Source: Shewanella sediminis HAW-EB3
GTDB lineage: Bacteria > Pseudomonadota > Gammaproteobacteria > Enterobacterales > Shewanellaceae
Reading direction: 5' to 3'
Length of the DNA: 64,000 nucleotides
Assembly (NCBI RefSeq): GCF_000018025.1
Contig: NC_009831.1
Coordinates: 2,666,001-2,730,000, forward strand
Shown: one piece after another, positions 53,824 through 63,076 of the stretch
How the letters are laid out: every line of letters begins with the position of its first letter
Numbering within the stretch: position 1 is the stretch's first letter
The notes under the pieces: model-generated
Database searches by the model: none
What the model was told of the DNA's origin: nothing
What the model saw: the letters and a program-made list of their open reading frames with translations, nothing else
Made by a program: the position numbers and the translations under genes

Positions 53824-56800
53824 CTAGTTCCTACATAATTGTGCGATCTCATGGACAAACGGGCTAACTCCTTTCCTGTCGGCCAGCAAGTACACCTTAT
53901 GCTGAGCACGGGTCAACGCCACATAAAACAGACGGCGCTCTTCGGCGAAGTTGAAGTCCTCCGCCTCAGGAAGTAAAGCATCTAATACGGGAGGCGTTGT
54001 CTTCAGAGATGGGAAACCATAAACGCCGGTAGTCAGCCCCATAATAATCACATAGTCGGCCTCCTTACCCTTTGAGGCGTGAAAAGAGTGGCACTCGATG
54101 TTAATACCAGGACAGGCTTGATTGAGTAAAGCTAACTCCTGTTGGTCGGGTAACACAAACCAATACCTCGCCAGCAGATAAACTGTGGGCTTAGCTTTTT
54201 GCTTAAATTCTGGTTTGCCTTTCTCCTTGTTCACTAATTGCGTAATCGCATTTAAGGTCTCGGTGAGCGTACTCTGTTTTAACAGGCTTTGATTCAACTG
54301 CCCTTGATTTAAATGGCCTTGATCACTCACATCACCGCTCTGCTTGTTTGCAGCCCTTGCTTTAACAATCGACACCGCAGATCTACTGCCTTTGGTGATC
54401 GAATTGATTGTCTTCTTAAGCTGCATAGGGTTTTGCGTGACAAACCGGGACGCGACATCACCGATACGTGAGTTAAAACGAAATGTAAGATCTAAATGAC
54501 TCTTAGTGACGGAGCCAAAATAGTGTTCAAACTCAGTGGTTAGCTTTACATCGGCACCACTGAAACGATAGATAGCCTGCCAGTCATCTCCGACACAAAA
54601 CAGTGAAGCTGAACGCCCGGATTTTACAGAGCTTGTAGCTTTAGCTCGGGTTTTAGCTTTGTCTTTAGAGCCCGCGGCCGATTTTGCCTCTTCTGCAGGT
54701 TTCTCTTTTGAGACTCGACAAGTTGAATCTCGCAGCGCCCTTATCAGTCGAGCCCTTGGTTCAGAGATATCCTGAAACTCATCCACCATGATAAAGCGCC
54801 AGGGAGAGACAAACCGGCCCTGTTCAATATACTGAATCGCTTTCGCTATCATCTCTTCAAAATCTATCTCACCACTGTTATTTAAATGGTCACGATATGA
54901 CTTCAAGATGGGCTTTAATAATGTAAATGCGGCTTGCGTTTGTTTCTGTTCTGCCGACTCAGACAGGAGCCCGGCCAGAGACTTATCATCCAGACACGCC
55001 CCCCGATACAGCGTCAGTACCTGACTGAATAACTTTACCAGTTTGGTGATATCGCCAGAGTGACGTAGCTGGGCTAACAGTGTTTCATCATCCATAGGAG
55101 CGCGTTTAACCCGATATTTGGTTAGGGCCTTGGAAAGTACCTTAAGCATCTGTCCCTGATTGTGCTGGTGGTGATACAAGTCGACATAGTGAGTGTTATT
55201 TTGACTATGAAGCTCGCGTCTCCACTCTATCGAAGCCTGATATGAGTCATTATCGATAAAGGCAGGCGCGGCACCTGTTTCATCGATTTCGAAGTAATCG
55301 ATATAAAGATCATATTGAGGCAGATAGAAATCACTCTTGTATTGACGCGCTTTCTTATCAGTAACCTTGTGTTGGTAGCTGGCTTCATAACGGTACTCAA
55401 TACCTTGCTTATACAGCCAGTTGGCTATCTGCAATTCACCAAAACTCTTTACCTTATCGCCCTTGAAAGTTCGAATATCGTTAGCACTGAAATAGTCTAT
55501 ACAGTCTTTTTCACTCTCGAAATCAAAGGGACTCATCTCTACCTGAAAATGTTCACCGAAGAACGCCAGAAATCGCTTACGATAACGCTTCTCTTTAATT
55601 AACGACTCGAGCGCGTCATTAAGCCAACTCTCTTTGCCTTTCTCGTCATTAATCCAGGGAGACAACTTAGGTGTTGTCCCTTCGACCTCGGTGATAATTC
55701 GCAGGCCCAAACTATGAAAGGTGCTTACCCTGATATCATTACCAACGCCCATCTGTCCCTGGTTTTTTTCAGGAGAGCCTAATAGCGGACCTAGCTTGAG
55801 CTTGATACGCTCTTCCATCTCTTTGGCGGCAACCTTTCCATAAGCGAGCAGTAAAATATCATCGGCGATAGCCTGTCCGCTTTCAATCAAATACCCTGCC
55901 CGGCCAACCATAACACTGGTCTTTCCCGTACCGGCTCCGGCCAACAAGAGATTGTTATTATCATCGATAACACAGGCCCGGCGCTGTTTCTCAGTTAATG
56001 GATTAGACTCTACATTATCGAAAAACGCCTTGTGCCGAAGCAACTGCTGCTGAACGTACAGCTCACGGATATTGTCAATATCTCGGTCTGTCCAGCCTTT
56101 AAACTGCTGCAGCTTAGATAAAGCAGTTTGGGTCTCTTCGTCCAGATTAAGAGAAGGATTCTTTGACCAGGGAAACCAACGTGCATATTCTCGCGCGACA
56201 CGGGCTGAGATGCTCTTAAGGCGTGATTGACGCAGATACTCGCCGGATATCGCATCTTCTATTCTGCTGACCAGTTTACATAATCTTTCTTGATTAGCCT
56301 CAGCCCAGAGCAGGGCTATATCTTCACCAAACTGTGACTTTGAGCCGTAGGACAAAAATGGGGTACTGTAGATCTGCTCATTTGTTGAAAAGCTCATCAG
56401 GTAGCCGAAGAAACTCCAATTAAACACCGCAGGTTTATCCAGCTGCTGCCAGTTAAAATGAAGCGCAGCACCCTTATCATCGTCATCGTTATTTTCTACG
56501 TTTTTTTCAAGTGAATGGCGATCGGTACTGCTATTTTCACTCTTATTAAAACGTTCAGCCGTAAAGAATCGATTCTGATGCAATGTAGTGAGAGTAAGCC
56601 CACTAGCATCAAACCTGACTGCAAACTCTGACTGCTTAAAGAATTGGCCAAACCAACTATAAGGAATCTGCTTAACGGCTTGTTCTTCACTCGAAGCTCC
56701 TACTTCAACTAAGGAGGAGAAAGGCTCCCCTGCCGGAGGTGTGCCAGATGATAAATCAGATAAAGAATCAGACGATGTACCAGACAAAATATCCGATGGA

Positions 56801-56886
56801 GTACCTGATGATGGTCCAACATTTGGTTGTGCAATAGTTAACGATTGAGATGCTATTATTGGCTTTGTAGTACTGAGTCGAGACAA
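53824..56886 (-). CDS. helD: DNA helicase IV-like UvrD/Rep helicase with nuclease-like insertion
   Basis: 1020 residues against about 684 in E. coli HelD. Walker A GAGTGKTS (317-324), Walker B VDEFQD (701-706), GDDWQAIYRFSGAD, FRFNSRIGDVASRF, HASKGKEADYVII and VALTRAQ are clear helicase IV motifs. Extra parts: a Ser/Thr/Pro-rich N-terminus (about 20-65), an insertion at about 475-590 with E484, D519 and IDYFE (529-533) like a PD-(D/E)XK nuclease, a Lys/Ala-rich insert (724-760) and a Gln/Asn-rich one (847-875). It unwinds DNA 3' to 5' and may also cut it. Confidence 0.9.
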   Translation of the reverse strand: MSRLSTTKPIIASQSLTIAQPNVGPSSGTPSDILSGTSSDSLSDLSSGTPPAGEPFSSLVEVGASSEEQAVKQIPYSWFGQFFKQSEFAVRFDASGLTLTTLHQNRFFTAERFNKSENSSTDRHSLEKNVENNDDDDKGAALHFNWQQLDKPAVFNWSFFGYLMSFSTNEQIYSTPFLSYGSKSQFGEDIALLWAEANQERLCKLVSRIEDAISGEYLRQSRLKSISARVAREYARWFPWSKNPSLNLDEETQTALSKLQQFKGWTDRDIDNIRELYVQQQLLRHKAFFDNVESNPLTEKQRRACVIDDNNNLLLAGAGTGKTSVMVGRAGYLIESGQAIADDILLLAYGKVAAKEMEERIKLKLGPLLGSPEKNQGQMGVGNDIRVSTFHSLGLRIITEVEGTTPKLSPWINDEKGKESWLNDALESLIKEKRYRKRFLAFFGEHFQVEMSPFDFESEKDCIDYFSANDIRTFKGDKVKSFGELQIANWLYKQGIEYRYEASYQHKVTDKKARQYKSDFYLPQYDLYIDYFEIDETGAAPAFIDNDSYQASIEWRRELHSQNNTHYVDLYHHQHNQGQMLKVLSKALTKYRVKRAPMDDETLLAQLRHSGDITKLVKLFSQVLTLYRGACLDDKSLAGLLSESAEQKQTQAAFTLLKPILKSYRDHLNNSGEIDFEEMIAKAIQYIEQGRFVSPWRFIMVDEFQDISEPRARLIRALRDSTCRVSKEKPAEEAKSAAGSKDKAKTRAKATSSVKSGRSASLFCVGDDWQAIYRFSGADVKLTTEFEHYFGSVTKSHLDLTFRFNSRIGDVASRFVTQNPMQLKKTINSITKGSRSAVSIVKARAANKQSGDVSDQGHLNQGQLNQSLLKQSTLTETLNAITQLVNKEKGKPEFKQKAKPTVYLLARYWFVLPDQQELALLNQACPGINIECHSFHASKGKEADYVIIMGLTTGVYGFPSLKTTPPVLDALLPEAEDFNFAEERRLFYVALTRAQHKVYLLADRKGVSPFVHEIAQLCRN

Positions 56887-57405
56887 GATGGGTCCTAAAA
56901 GCTCAGCCTAAAAGAGATGGCACAACGCCGAGGCTAAGAAGTACATGAATGTGATATAAATTTAGTTTACAAGATACCCGAACATGAGTCATGAAAGCAG
57001 CAACTGACAGCGCAATAATCCAGCGATAAGGCAGTGATCATAATGAAGTCAGAATTACGAATTGAATTATGTAGGAGCGCGCTTTAGCCGCGAAGCTTTT
57101 TGTAAAGGAGTGCCATTCCCGGCTAAAGCAGGTCTTACATTTAGATATAGCTCTGTTCATTACCTTATGTGTAAACAGCAGCTTTACCCTCGTAGATGTA
57201 TATTCTTTGTAGGGGCGTGTCTTACCCACAAGGATGTGACCCTCTGTAATTTTGACTCTAGAGAACACGGTTGCAGGAAGTAGAAATAGGCAAGAATATC
57301 ATGATAGAGGCTGAATCCACTTTACGATGAGTCTGACTCCTTGTCGTCTTGTCGTCACTCCGGTGAATGCCGGAGTCTATTCTTAAGGGATTTCATGAGC
57401 AGATG
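56887..57405. other. Intergenic region with REPIN
   Basis: 519 bases. A REPIN (57070-57139), a tail sequence shared with other copies, a degenerate REP (57209-57234) and ACTCCGGTGAATGCCGGAGT (57357-57376). No gene supported. Confidence 0.5.
57070..57234. repeat. REPIN plus conserved tail
   Basis: Forward REP TGTAGGAGCGCGC...CGCGAAGC at 57070, inverted REP ending 57139. A tail (ATTTAGATATAGCTCTGTTC...) of about 70 bases follows, then a decayed REP (57209-57234). The same REPIN-tail-REP order occurs at 60108 and 63077. Confidence 0.85.
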
Positions 57406-58191
57406 CTACGGCTCACAGCAATGACCGGCCCTGGTTGTTACCGCTAGATTCAAACTATCTGTATCACTCGTAACAGAGGAGGCACTTGTTTCGAACACCA
57501 GAGGATGCCGCTCATTCAATACAGATTGAGACAATACCTTGTGTTTAAACGCCTCCCATGGAAAGTTTTCACCAGGATCGGAGCGGCGAGCGGGGTCCAG
57601 TTTGGCATGGGAGATAACATGTTTGAGATTGGGATACTTGGCCCAGGCATAGAGGACGATACGAGCCAACATATCTATCTGCCATTGGGAATAGGGATCT
57701 CGAAAATATTGAACATTCTGAGTATTAACCAGCTCAACACCTAAGCTGCGATCATTAACATTGAGGCCCTCACCCAGTATCGATGCATAATCGACGTTGC
57801 CCACATGATAGGCCGCTTTCGATTCTGCCACCATGGCCCAGATAAAATGACCATGCTCGGCTTCATTTTCATCGGGTATTATCCAGTGTGCACTCGCCTT
57901 TCTCTCTTTCCACGTATCCACAGCATGTTTCGTTGCATAACCTGCAGTGGCATGGATCACGATAGTATCGATAGACTCAAACACATCACGCCCGCGCGAA
58001 CGAGCTCTGTTCTTGGTTAGCCAACCGAACGCGGGATGTAGCTCCTCTTTTAAGGGGACAAAATCAGGTCTTTGATCCGCAGGAAGTGTGAAATGGAAAG
58101 TCTCTGGGTTAACTGAACCGGAAGTAGCCAAGCGAGTGGCAAGTGAAGAATGAGTAGCATTACCTGAGAAAGCTGAATTAGTCATATTCAT
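57406..58191 (-). CDS. AmpD-like N-acetylmuramoyl-L-alanine amidase
   Basis: 261 residues. Amidase_2 zinc ligands are visible as IVIHAT (first His) and VISHAKLDPARRSDPGENF (second His and the Asp/Cys position, here Asp). WKERKASAHWIIPDE and YHVGN are typical. No signal peptide is seen, so it may be cytosolic like AmpD, cleaving the stem peptide from anhydro-muropeptides, or exported by another route. Both termini have Ser/Thr-rich extensions without known function. Confidence 0.85.
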   Translation of the reverse strand: MNMTNSAFSGNATHSSLATRLATSGSVNPETFHFTLPADQRPDFVPLKEELHPAFGWLTKNRARSRGRDVFESIDTIVIHATAGYATKHAVDTWKERKASAHWIIPDENEAEHGHFIWAMVAESKAAYHVGNVDYASILGEGLNVNDRSLGVELVNTQNVQYFRDPYSQWQIDMLARIVLYAWAKYPNLKHVISHAKLDPARRSDPGENFPWEAFKHKVLSQSVLNERHPLVFETSASSVTSDTDSLNLAVTTRAGHCCEP

Positions 58192-58413
58192 TCCTTGAAT
58201 AATCTTATAAGCAATTTGCCGTCCTTGATAACTTGCGAACTAAGGCAAGCTTATCGATGTACAGCTAAGATATTAGCTCAAAACAAAGGGATAGCAACTC
58301 TTCTCGAAATCACATTATATGGCTGGTAAAAAATAGCTGTGAATCATAGCCGGTAACTTATCGTCAGTGAGGTTTCATGAGTAACATATTGCAACTGCCT
58401 TATTGTGAGTAAT

Positions 58414-58441
58414 CTATTACGAATAACCTATTACGAATAAA
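58414..58441. repeat. Tandem 14-bp repeat
   Basis: CTATTACGAATAAC followed directly by CTATTACGAATAAA (58414-58427, 58428-58441), 40 bases before the HD-GYP stop codon. Role unknown. Confidence 0.6.
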
Positions 58442-58480
58442 TAGCTCTCTACTGAAAAAGATCATTATCACTATGTCGCG

Positions 58481-59734
58481 CTAGCTATCAGGCGTAGCTA
58501 CAACCTGATTAAAAACATCGACCCAATATGGGTCAAACTGCGTCCCAGAGAAGTTATTGATTTCATTCATGGTTCGTACTAACGGCCGCTTAAGCAGTGT
58601 TCGATGAGCTCTTTCATGGGATCTGGCATCGAAAGTGTCTGCAATGGCTAAGATTTTAGCGCCGTGACAAATATCAGCTCCTTTCAAGTGGTTTGGATAA
58701 CCCGAACCATCCACCTGTTCATGATGCTGTAAAACCATTTTAGCGGCCTGTGCCCATCTGTCTGATTCGATGAGCAACTGACAACCAGAGTTGGGATGCC
58801 GATGTAATGCTTGTCGCTCCTCTTCTGTGAAGGCCCCTTTCTTGGTAAGAAGAGAGCGTGGCAGGAATGACATGCCGATATCGTGAATTAATACGGCAAC
58901 GGCGAGCTGGGTCGGGTCAACCTTTCCCTGTGACTTATCATTCATCGCAAGCGCTAAGAGTAATAAACGTACCGTACGTCCCTTCCAATAAAACGAACGG
59001 TTTTCTAATGGGGTACTCAAGCTTTCGAAGAAGCCGATATCTTCATCGTGTTCTATCCCATGACTTTCAAGCACATCTTTAATGTTCTTATCGGCAACGA
59101 CTTCATTATCAACCAGATAATCGGTATTAACTAAAGGCTCTCTGGGACCGTCGCTGCTGACTTTTGTTTCCGGCGTAACCAGAGATTTATCATCGCAATC
59201 ATCTAACGTTTCGAGAACCTCATTCGAATGGGTGTTATTTAAGTGAGTATCCGGGTCTAAAATAAATAGGCAGTTTTTAATGTATTCAATTCTAGCCTCA
59301 GGCGCGACATCGGCAATGCAGCTGATATTGATACACAAACGATCAATCTCATCATCAGACAATACACATGGCCTATCATCTATTTTTGACTGAACCATAT
59401 TCTCAGTCTTATCGAGCGTGAGTAGGACCACATCACATAACAGACTGTCATAGTCGATGCGGTTCTTTCTGATGGCATCCAGCAAGTCTTCCACACTCTG
59501 GATAAGCGGCGTGATATCTTTCAAACCCACATAGATCAGATTGCCTTTAATGGTATGAATAGACCTAAACAGGGAATTAAGCAGAGTGGCGTTAGTGGGA
59601 TCCAACTCTAAATCGATTAAAACAGAGTCGCATGTTTCATGAGCCGTCTTGAAGTCATCATAAAAATCTCCCATGGCGTCCATATCGATCATATTTTCGC
59701 TACTTTCTTGTTGAGAACTTCCTGATTCAACCAT
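58481..59734 (-). CDS. HPt plus HD-GYP-like protein
   Basis: 417 residues from the ATG at 59734. An HPt domain (about 15-120) has the phospho-His in RSIHTIKGNLIYVG. A C-terminal HD-GYP-like domain (about 245-410) keeps HDIG and HHEQVDGSGYP. The first metal His expected before it is replaced (FYWKGRTVRLLLLALA), so activity is uncertain. A long acidic linker joins them. HPt-HD-GYP fusion is unusual and suggests phosphorelay control of c-di-GMP signalling. No partner kinase nearby. Confidence 0.85.
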   Translation of the reverse strand: MVESGSSQQESSENMIDMDAMGDFYDDFKTAHETCDSVLIDLELDPTNATLLNSLFRSIHTIKGNLIYVGLKDITPLIQSVEDLLDAIRKNRIDYDSLLCDVVLLTLDKTENMVQSKIDDRPCVLSDDEIDRLCINISCIADVAPEARIEYIKNCLFILDPDTHLNNTHSNEVLETLDDCDDKSLVTPETKVSSDGPREPLVNTDYLVDNEVVADKNIKDVLESHGIEHDEDIGFFESLSTPLENRSFYWKGRTVRLLLLALAMNDKSQGKVDPTQLAVAVLIHDIGMSFLPRSLLTKKGAFTEEERQALHRHPNSGCQLLIESDRWAQAAKMVLQHHEQVDGSGYPNHLKGADICHGAKILAIADTFDARSHERAHRTLLKRPLVRTMNEINNFSGTQFDPYWVDVFNQVVATPDS

Positions 59735-59889
59735 ACCTAACACCCCAAAATTACTACTTTTTTAACAATGAGTCATTCATGTGCTACTAGTATAGTCAGG
59801 ATATATCTCATTGCAGAGATGAGCATGATCTGGGCCAATAATATACGAATTAAACAGGAAAAATGATCAGGACAAGTCCACCTCTCGAA

Positions 59890-60000
59890 TCTAGTCCTCC
59901 ATCCTGGCCTTCAATAGTCATTCAGCCCCTTAGATAGTCATCCTGGCCTTCAATAGTAATACCGGCCTTTATTAGTCATTCCGGCGAAGGCCGGAATCCA
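59890..60000. repeat. Decayed 22-bp tandem repeat and CCGG element
   Basis: About four degenerate units of the form TCATCCTGGCCTTCAATAGT lead into TCATTCCGGCG...GCCGGAATCCA. The units look like successive partial copies of the same CCGG element. Confidence 0.6.
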
Positions 60001-60107
60001 TTTTCGTATAAGCAAAAATCACAAGCTGGATTCTACTCTTAACAAAGAATGAATTCGGAATGACGACCTGTAGAACCTGGCTTTAGCTGCAAAGGTGTAA
60101 GTTCCTT

Positions 60108-60314
60108 TGTAGGAGCGTGCTTCAGCCGCGAAGCTTTTTGCAAAGGAGAGGCATTCCCGGCTAAAGCCAGTCCTACATTTAGATATAGCTCTGTTCATTC
60201 CCTTCTTTGTAAACGGCAGCTTTATCCTCGAAGATGTGCTTTCTTTGTAGGAGCGTGCTTCAGCCGCGAAGCTTTTTTCAAAGGAGAGTCATTCCCGGCT
60301 AAAGCCGGTCCTAC
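60108..60314. repeat. Two tandem REPIN-tail units
   Basis: REPINs at 60108-60177 and 60246-60314, period 138 bases. Between them lies the tail ATTTAGATATAGCTCTGTTC...CTCGAAG, close to the one at 57140. Confidence 0.88.
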
Positions 60315-60433
60315 ATTTAGATTCAGCGTAGCGCCGTCTTTGCTTCAACAGCGAAGCGTCATCTCTGCTTGTCCAGATCACGGAGTGAGCATCGTCTCAG
60401 CTTGTTTAGCGAAGCGTCATTTTAGCTTTGCCT

Positions 60434-61324
60434 CTACTTCTGCGACCGAATAATCTCCTCATCGACCCATTTTAATAACTGCTTAATCGCTTTCGATAGG
60501 ATCTGATTTTGACGCACAATATAACCCAGGCTGGTGGTGGGAAACTCGGGTAATGGCGTCACCTTGGTCTTAAGGCTTCGTTTAGTATGAATCGAGAACT
60601 CCGGCACTATAGCCACACCAAAACCCGCTTCTGCCCAGTCTATCTGTGCATCGACACTACCCACCTCCATGATCCGATACTTTGGCAGATTCAGCGATGG
60701 CAAGGCTAGGTCGAGCAGATCCCGGGTACGGGTATCATGGCCCAGTAAGATCAAGGTGGGTTCACTCTCTAATACCAGTTCAGGCTGCAGCTTTGCCTGT
60801 TGCCATAACGCCAGATTATCTCCTAGCGCGCACCACCTGATCTGTTGTAACTCGGTGAAGTGCAGCGGCTGACTCTCTTTTTGGGCTATCACAAAGCCCA
60901 AATCAGCTTGTGCGTTTTTAACCAATTCTGATGCTTGTGATGAGGTGGTATTCAATAAAGAAAAATCGATTCCGGGGAATTCGGCTTTAAACAACTGAAA
61001 TGGTGATATCAAGAGTAAGCGAGAGATGATATCGCTGGCCGCGATGGTTAGCGTCCCTTGGCTAAGATCATTAATCGCGTTGAGGTCCGCCTGACAAACC
61101 TGCAACTCCATTAAGGTTTTCTGGCTAGTCTTCAACAATCGAACGCCCGCTTCGGTCAGGTGAAATGGATTACGTTCAATTAACTTAACCCGCGTCGTAC
61201 TTTCTAACTGCTTGATATGCAGGCTTACGTTAGGTTGAGTCATGTGCAGCGCCGCTGCGGCTTTGCCGAAATGTTGGTGCTCCGCTAAGGTGACAAACGT
61301 TTTAAGCCAATTGAGATCCAGCAT
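60434..61324 (-). CDS. LysR-type transcriptional regulator
   Basis: 296 residues. N-terminal winged HTH (LNWLKTFVTLAEHQHFGKAA then LHMTQPNVSLHIKQLE) followed by the co-inducer domain. LSQGTLTIAASDIISRLLLI marks its start. It is divergent from the purA-like gene with a 134-bp gap holding CATATATG and related ATATGA/ATAAGA half sites, so it probably controls that gene. Ligand unknown. Confidence 0.9.
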   Translation of the reverse strand: MLDLNWLKTFVTLAEHQHFGKAAAALHMTQPNVSLHIKQLESTTRVKLIERNPFHLTEAGVRLLKTSQKTLMELQVCQADLNAINDLSQGTLTIAASDIISRLLLISPFQLFKAEFPGIDFSLLNTTSSQASELVKNAQADLGFVIAQKESQPLHFTELQQIRWCALGDNLALWQQAKLQPELVLESEPTLILLGHDTRTRDLLDLALPSLNLPKYRIMEVGSVDAQIDWAEAGFGVAIVPEFSIHTKRSLKTKVTPLPEFPTTSLGYIVRQNQILSKAIKQLLKWVDEEIIRSQK

Positions 61325-61458
61325 ACCCTTACCTAAGTTCTTGATTCGTTACATTACCATCATATATGAATTTCTTATCAAACCGATAATAATAATTAAT
61401 TTCTCATATCAGAACTATTGAATTAGCATAGCTGCTTAATTATTCAGGAGTGTGAGTT

Positions 61459-62715
61459 ATGCCGTCTATTGTTGTTGTTGGTGCTAATTGGGGCGATGAA
61501 GGTAAAGGCCGTATCGTTGATTTTCTTGCGGCAGATGCATCTGCAAGTATTCGTTTTCAAGGTGGTAATAATGCGGGGCATACAGTCGTTAATGACTTTG
61601 GTACCTTTAAATTACACCAGCTTCCAAGTGGCATATTCAACCCTGACTGTACCGCAGTTCTCGGCCCAGGCATGGTCATCAGCCCTGCAGCGTTAACTGA
61701 AGAGATTGCAGAAGTAAAAGCGGCTGGCGTGAATGTAAAACTACACATCTCAGATCGTGCCACTCTATGTCTGCCTCTACACGCACTCGAAGATACCCTG
61801 GAAGAGGAACGTTTAGGCGATGGTGCTTACGGTTCAACAAGACAAGGTATCGCACCTGCATATGGCGATCGCGTCATGAAAAAAGGCATTCTTGTCGGTT
61901 GGTTAATGCAACCTGAAGTCCTACTTGAGCGTATTAAATTTATGCTCGATTGGAAAATGCCACAACTGAAAGCCCTCTACCCTAGCTGTGACTTCAGCCA
62001 AAGCGCTGAAGAGATGACCGCATGGTTATTAGAGGTAACAGCACCTTGGCGCGAATTTATCTGCAACGTGACAGAACCACTAAAAGTCATGCAAAGCAAT
62101 AATGCCAGCTTGCTTTTTGAAGCCCAACTCGGTGCAGGTCGTGACTTAGTTTATGGCGAATACCCTTGGACAACCTCTTCAAACGTAACGGCAGCTTACG
62201 CCGGTATCGGTAGTGGTTTACCTGCACTTCGCCCTGAACGTATCATTGCAGTGGCTAAATCATTCAGCTCATCTGTCGGTACCGGTACATTGGTAACGGC
62301 AATGGAAGAGCAAGATAACTTCCGTGAAACATCTAATGAGTACGGTGCAACCACCGGCCGTCCACGTGATATGGGTTACTTCGATGCCGTCGCAACACGT
62401 AATGGTGTTGAGCTTCAAGCCGCTACCGAAATCGCACTGACAAAGATTGACTGTTTAACTGGCATGACAGATCTGAAGATCTGCGTATCTTACGAAGGTG
62501 AGCATACTCAAAACCCAATCTGGCCTCAAACCGCTGCCCTATCTCCTGTCTATGAAGAGATGCAAGGTTGGAGCGAAGACATCACAGGTTGTAGAACCTT
62601 TGAAAGCCTACCTGAAGCCGCGCAACACTATGTACTTCGTATCGAAGCGCTAATGGGTGTAGCAATCAGCATGGTATCTGTAGGCCCTGAACGTGACCAG
62701 ATGATCCTGCGCTAA
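61459..62715 (+). CDS. purA: Adenylosuccinate synthetase homologue, divergent
   Basis: 418 residues. It makes adenylosuccinate from IMP, aspartate and GTP in AMP synthesis. The P-loop is GDEGKGR (normally GDEGKGK) with catalytic Asp kept, and NAGHTVV carries the catalytic His. TTGRPRDMGYFD keeps the Arg residues that bind aspartate, but the IMP loop is GSTRQGIAPAYGDR instead of the usual TTGRGIGPAYEDK. It is therefore a divergent paralogue; Shewanella normally has a standard purA elsewhere. AGGAG-like TTCAGGAGTGTG precedes the ATG. Divergent LysR next to it. Confidence 0.85.
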   Translation: MPSIVVVGANWGDEGKGRIVDFLAADASASIRFQGGNNAGHTVVNDFGTFKLHQLPSGIFNPDCTAVLGPGMVISPAALTEEIAEVKAAGVNVKLHISDRATLCLPLHALEDTLEEERLGDGAYGSTRQGIAPAYGDRVMKKGILVGWLMQPEVLLERIKFMLDWKMPQLKALYPSCDFSQSAEEMTAWLLEVTAPWREFICNVTEPLKVMQSNNASLLFEAQLGAGRDLVYGEYPWTTSSNVTAAYAGIGSGLPALRPERIIAVAKSFSSSVGTGTLVTAMEEQDNFRETSNEYGATTGRPRDMGYFDAVATRNGVELQAATEIALTKIDCLTGMTDLKICVSYEGEHTQNPIWPQTAALSPVYEEMQGWSEDITGCRTFESLPEAAQHYVLRIEALMGVAISMVSVGPERDQMILR

Positions 62716-62890
62716 TTTGCTGCAATAGCTGAAGTAGATTTAGCTGAGAGTGGAGCCTGGATTTAAAACAGGTTCCATTAGTTACAGACTTACTAAAGAT
62801 AGACTCTGCAACCTACACTCAAAAAAATCAGAATAACTGATGCAGGTAATAGTAAGAAGTGTCGGCAATGTTTGAACATCTGTTGACTTA

Positions 62891-62920
62891 AAATGGAACC
62901 CATACAGGGTTCCATTTTTT
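62891..62920 (+). terminator. Terminator after the purA-like gene
   Basis: AAATGGAACCC (62891-62901), five-base loop, GGGTTCCATTT (62907-62917) followed by a long T run. Confidence 0.9.
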
Positions 62921-63076
62921 TTGCCGTCATCTGGACGACAAGACATGAATCGATTCTTTTATCCTGTCATCTGACCGCCACGGTATGATGCGTTCTAGAC
63001 GAATTTAATTCGAGTCGATAAGCATTTATCGACCCGGCGAAGGCCGAAACCCATTACCTATCATTTAACTACAAAT

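Larger units (their letters stand above)
59735..60433. other. Repeat-rich intergenic region
   Basis: 699 bases without a gene. It contains a decayed 22-base tandem repeat (59890-59975), an ATTCCGGCG/GCCGGAAT element (59976-60000), two REPIN-tail units (60108-60314) and two direct copies of AGCGAAGCGTCAT near 60350 and 60409. Confidence 0.6.

Noticed and set aside
61459..62715. PurZ (2-aminoadenylosuccinate synthetase of Z-genome phages)
   Set aside because: The catalytic Asp of GDEGKG is retained, whereas PurZ has Ser at that place as far as I recall, and no phage genes are nearby.
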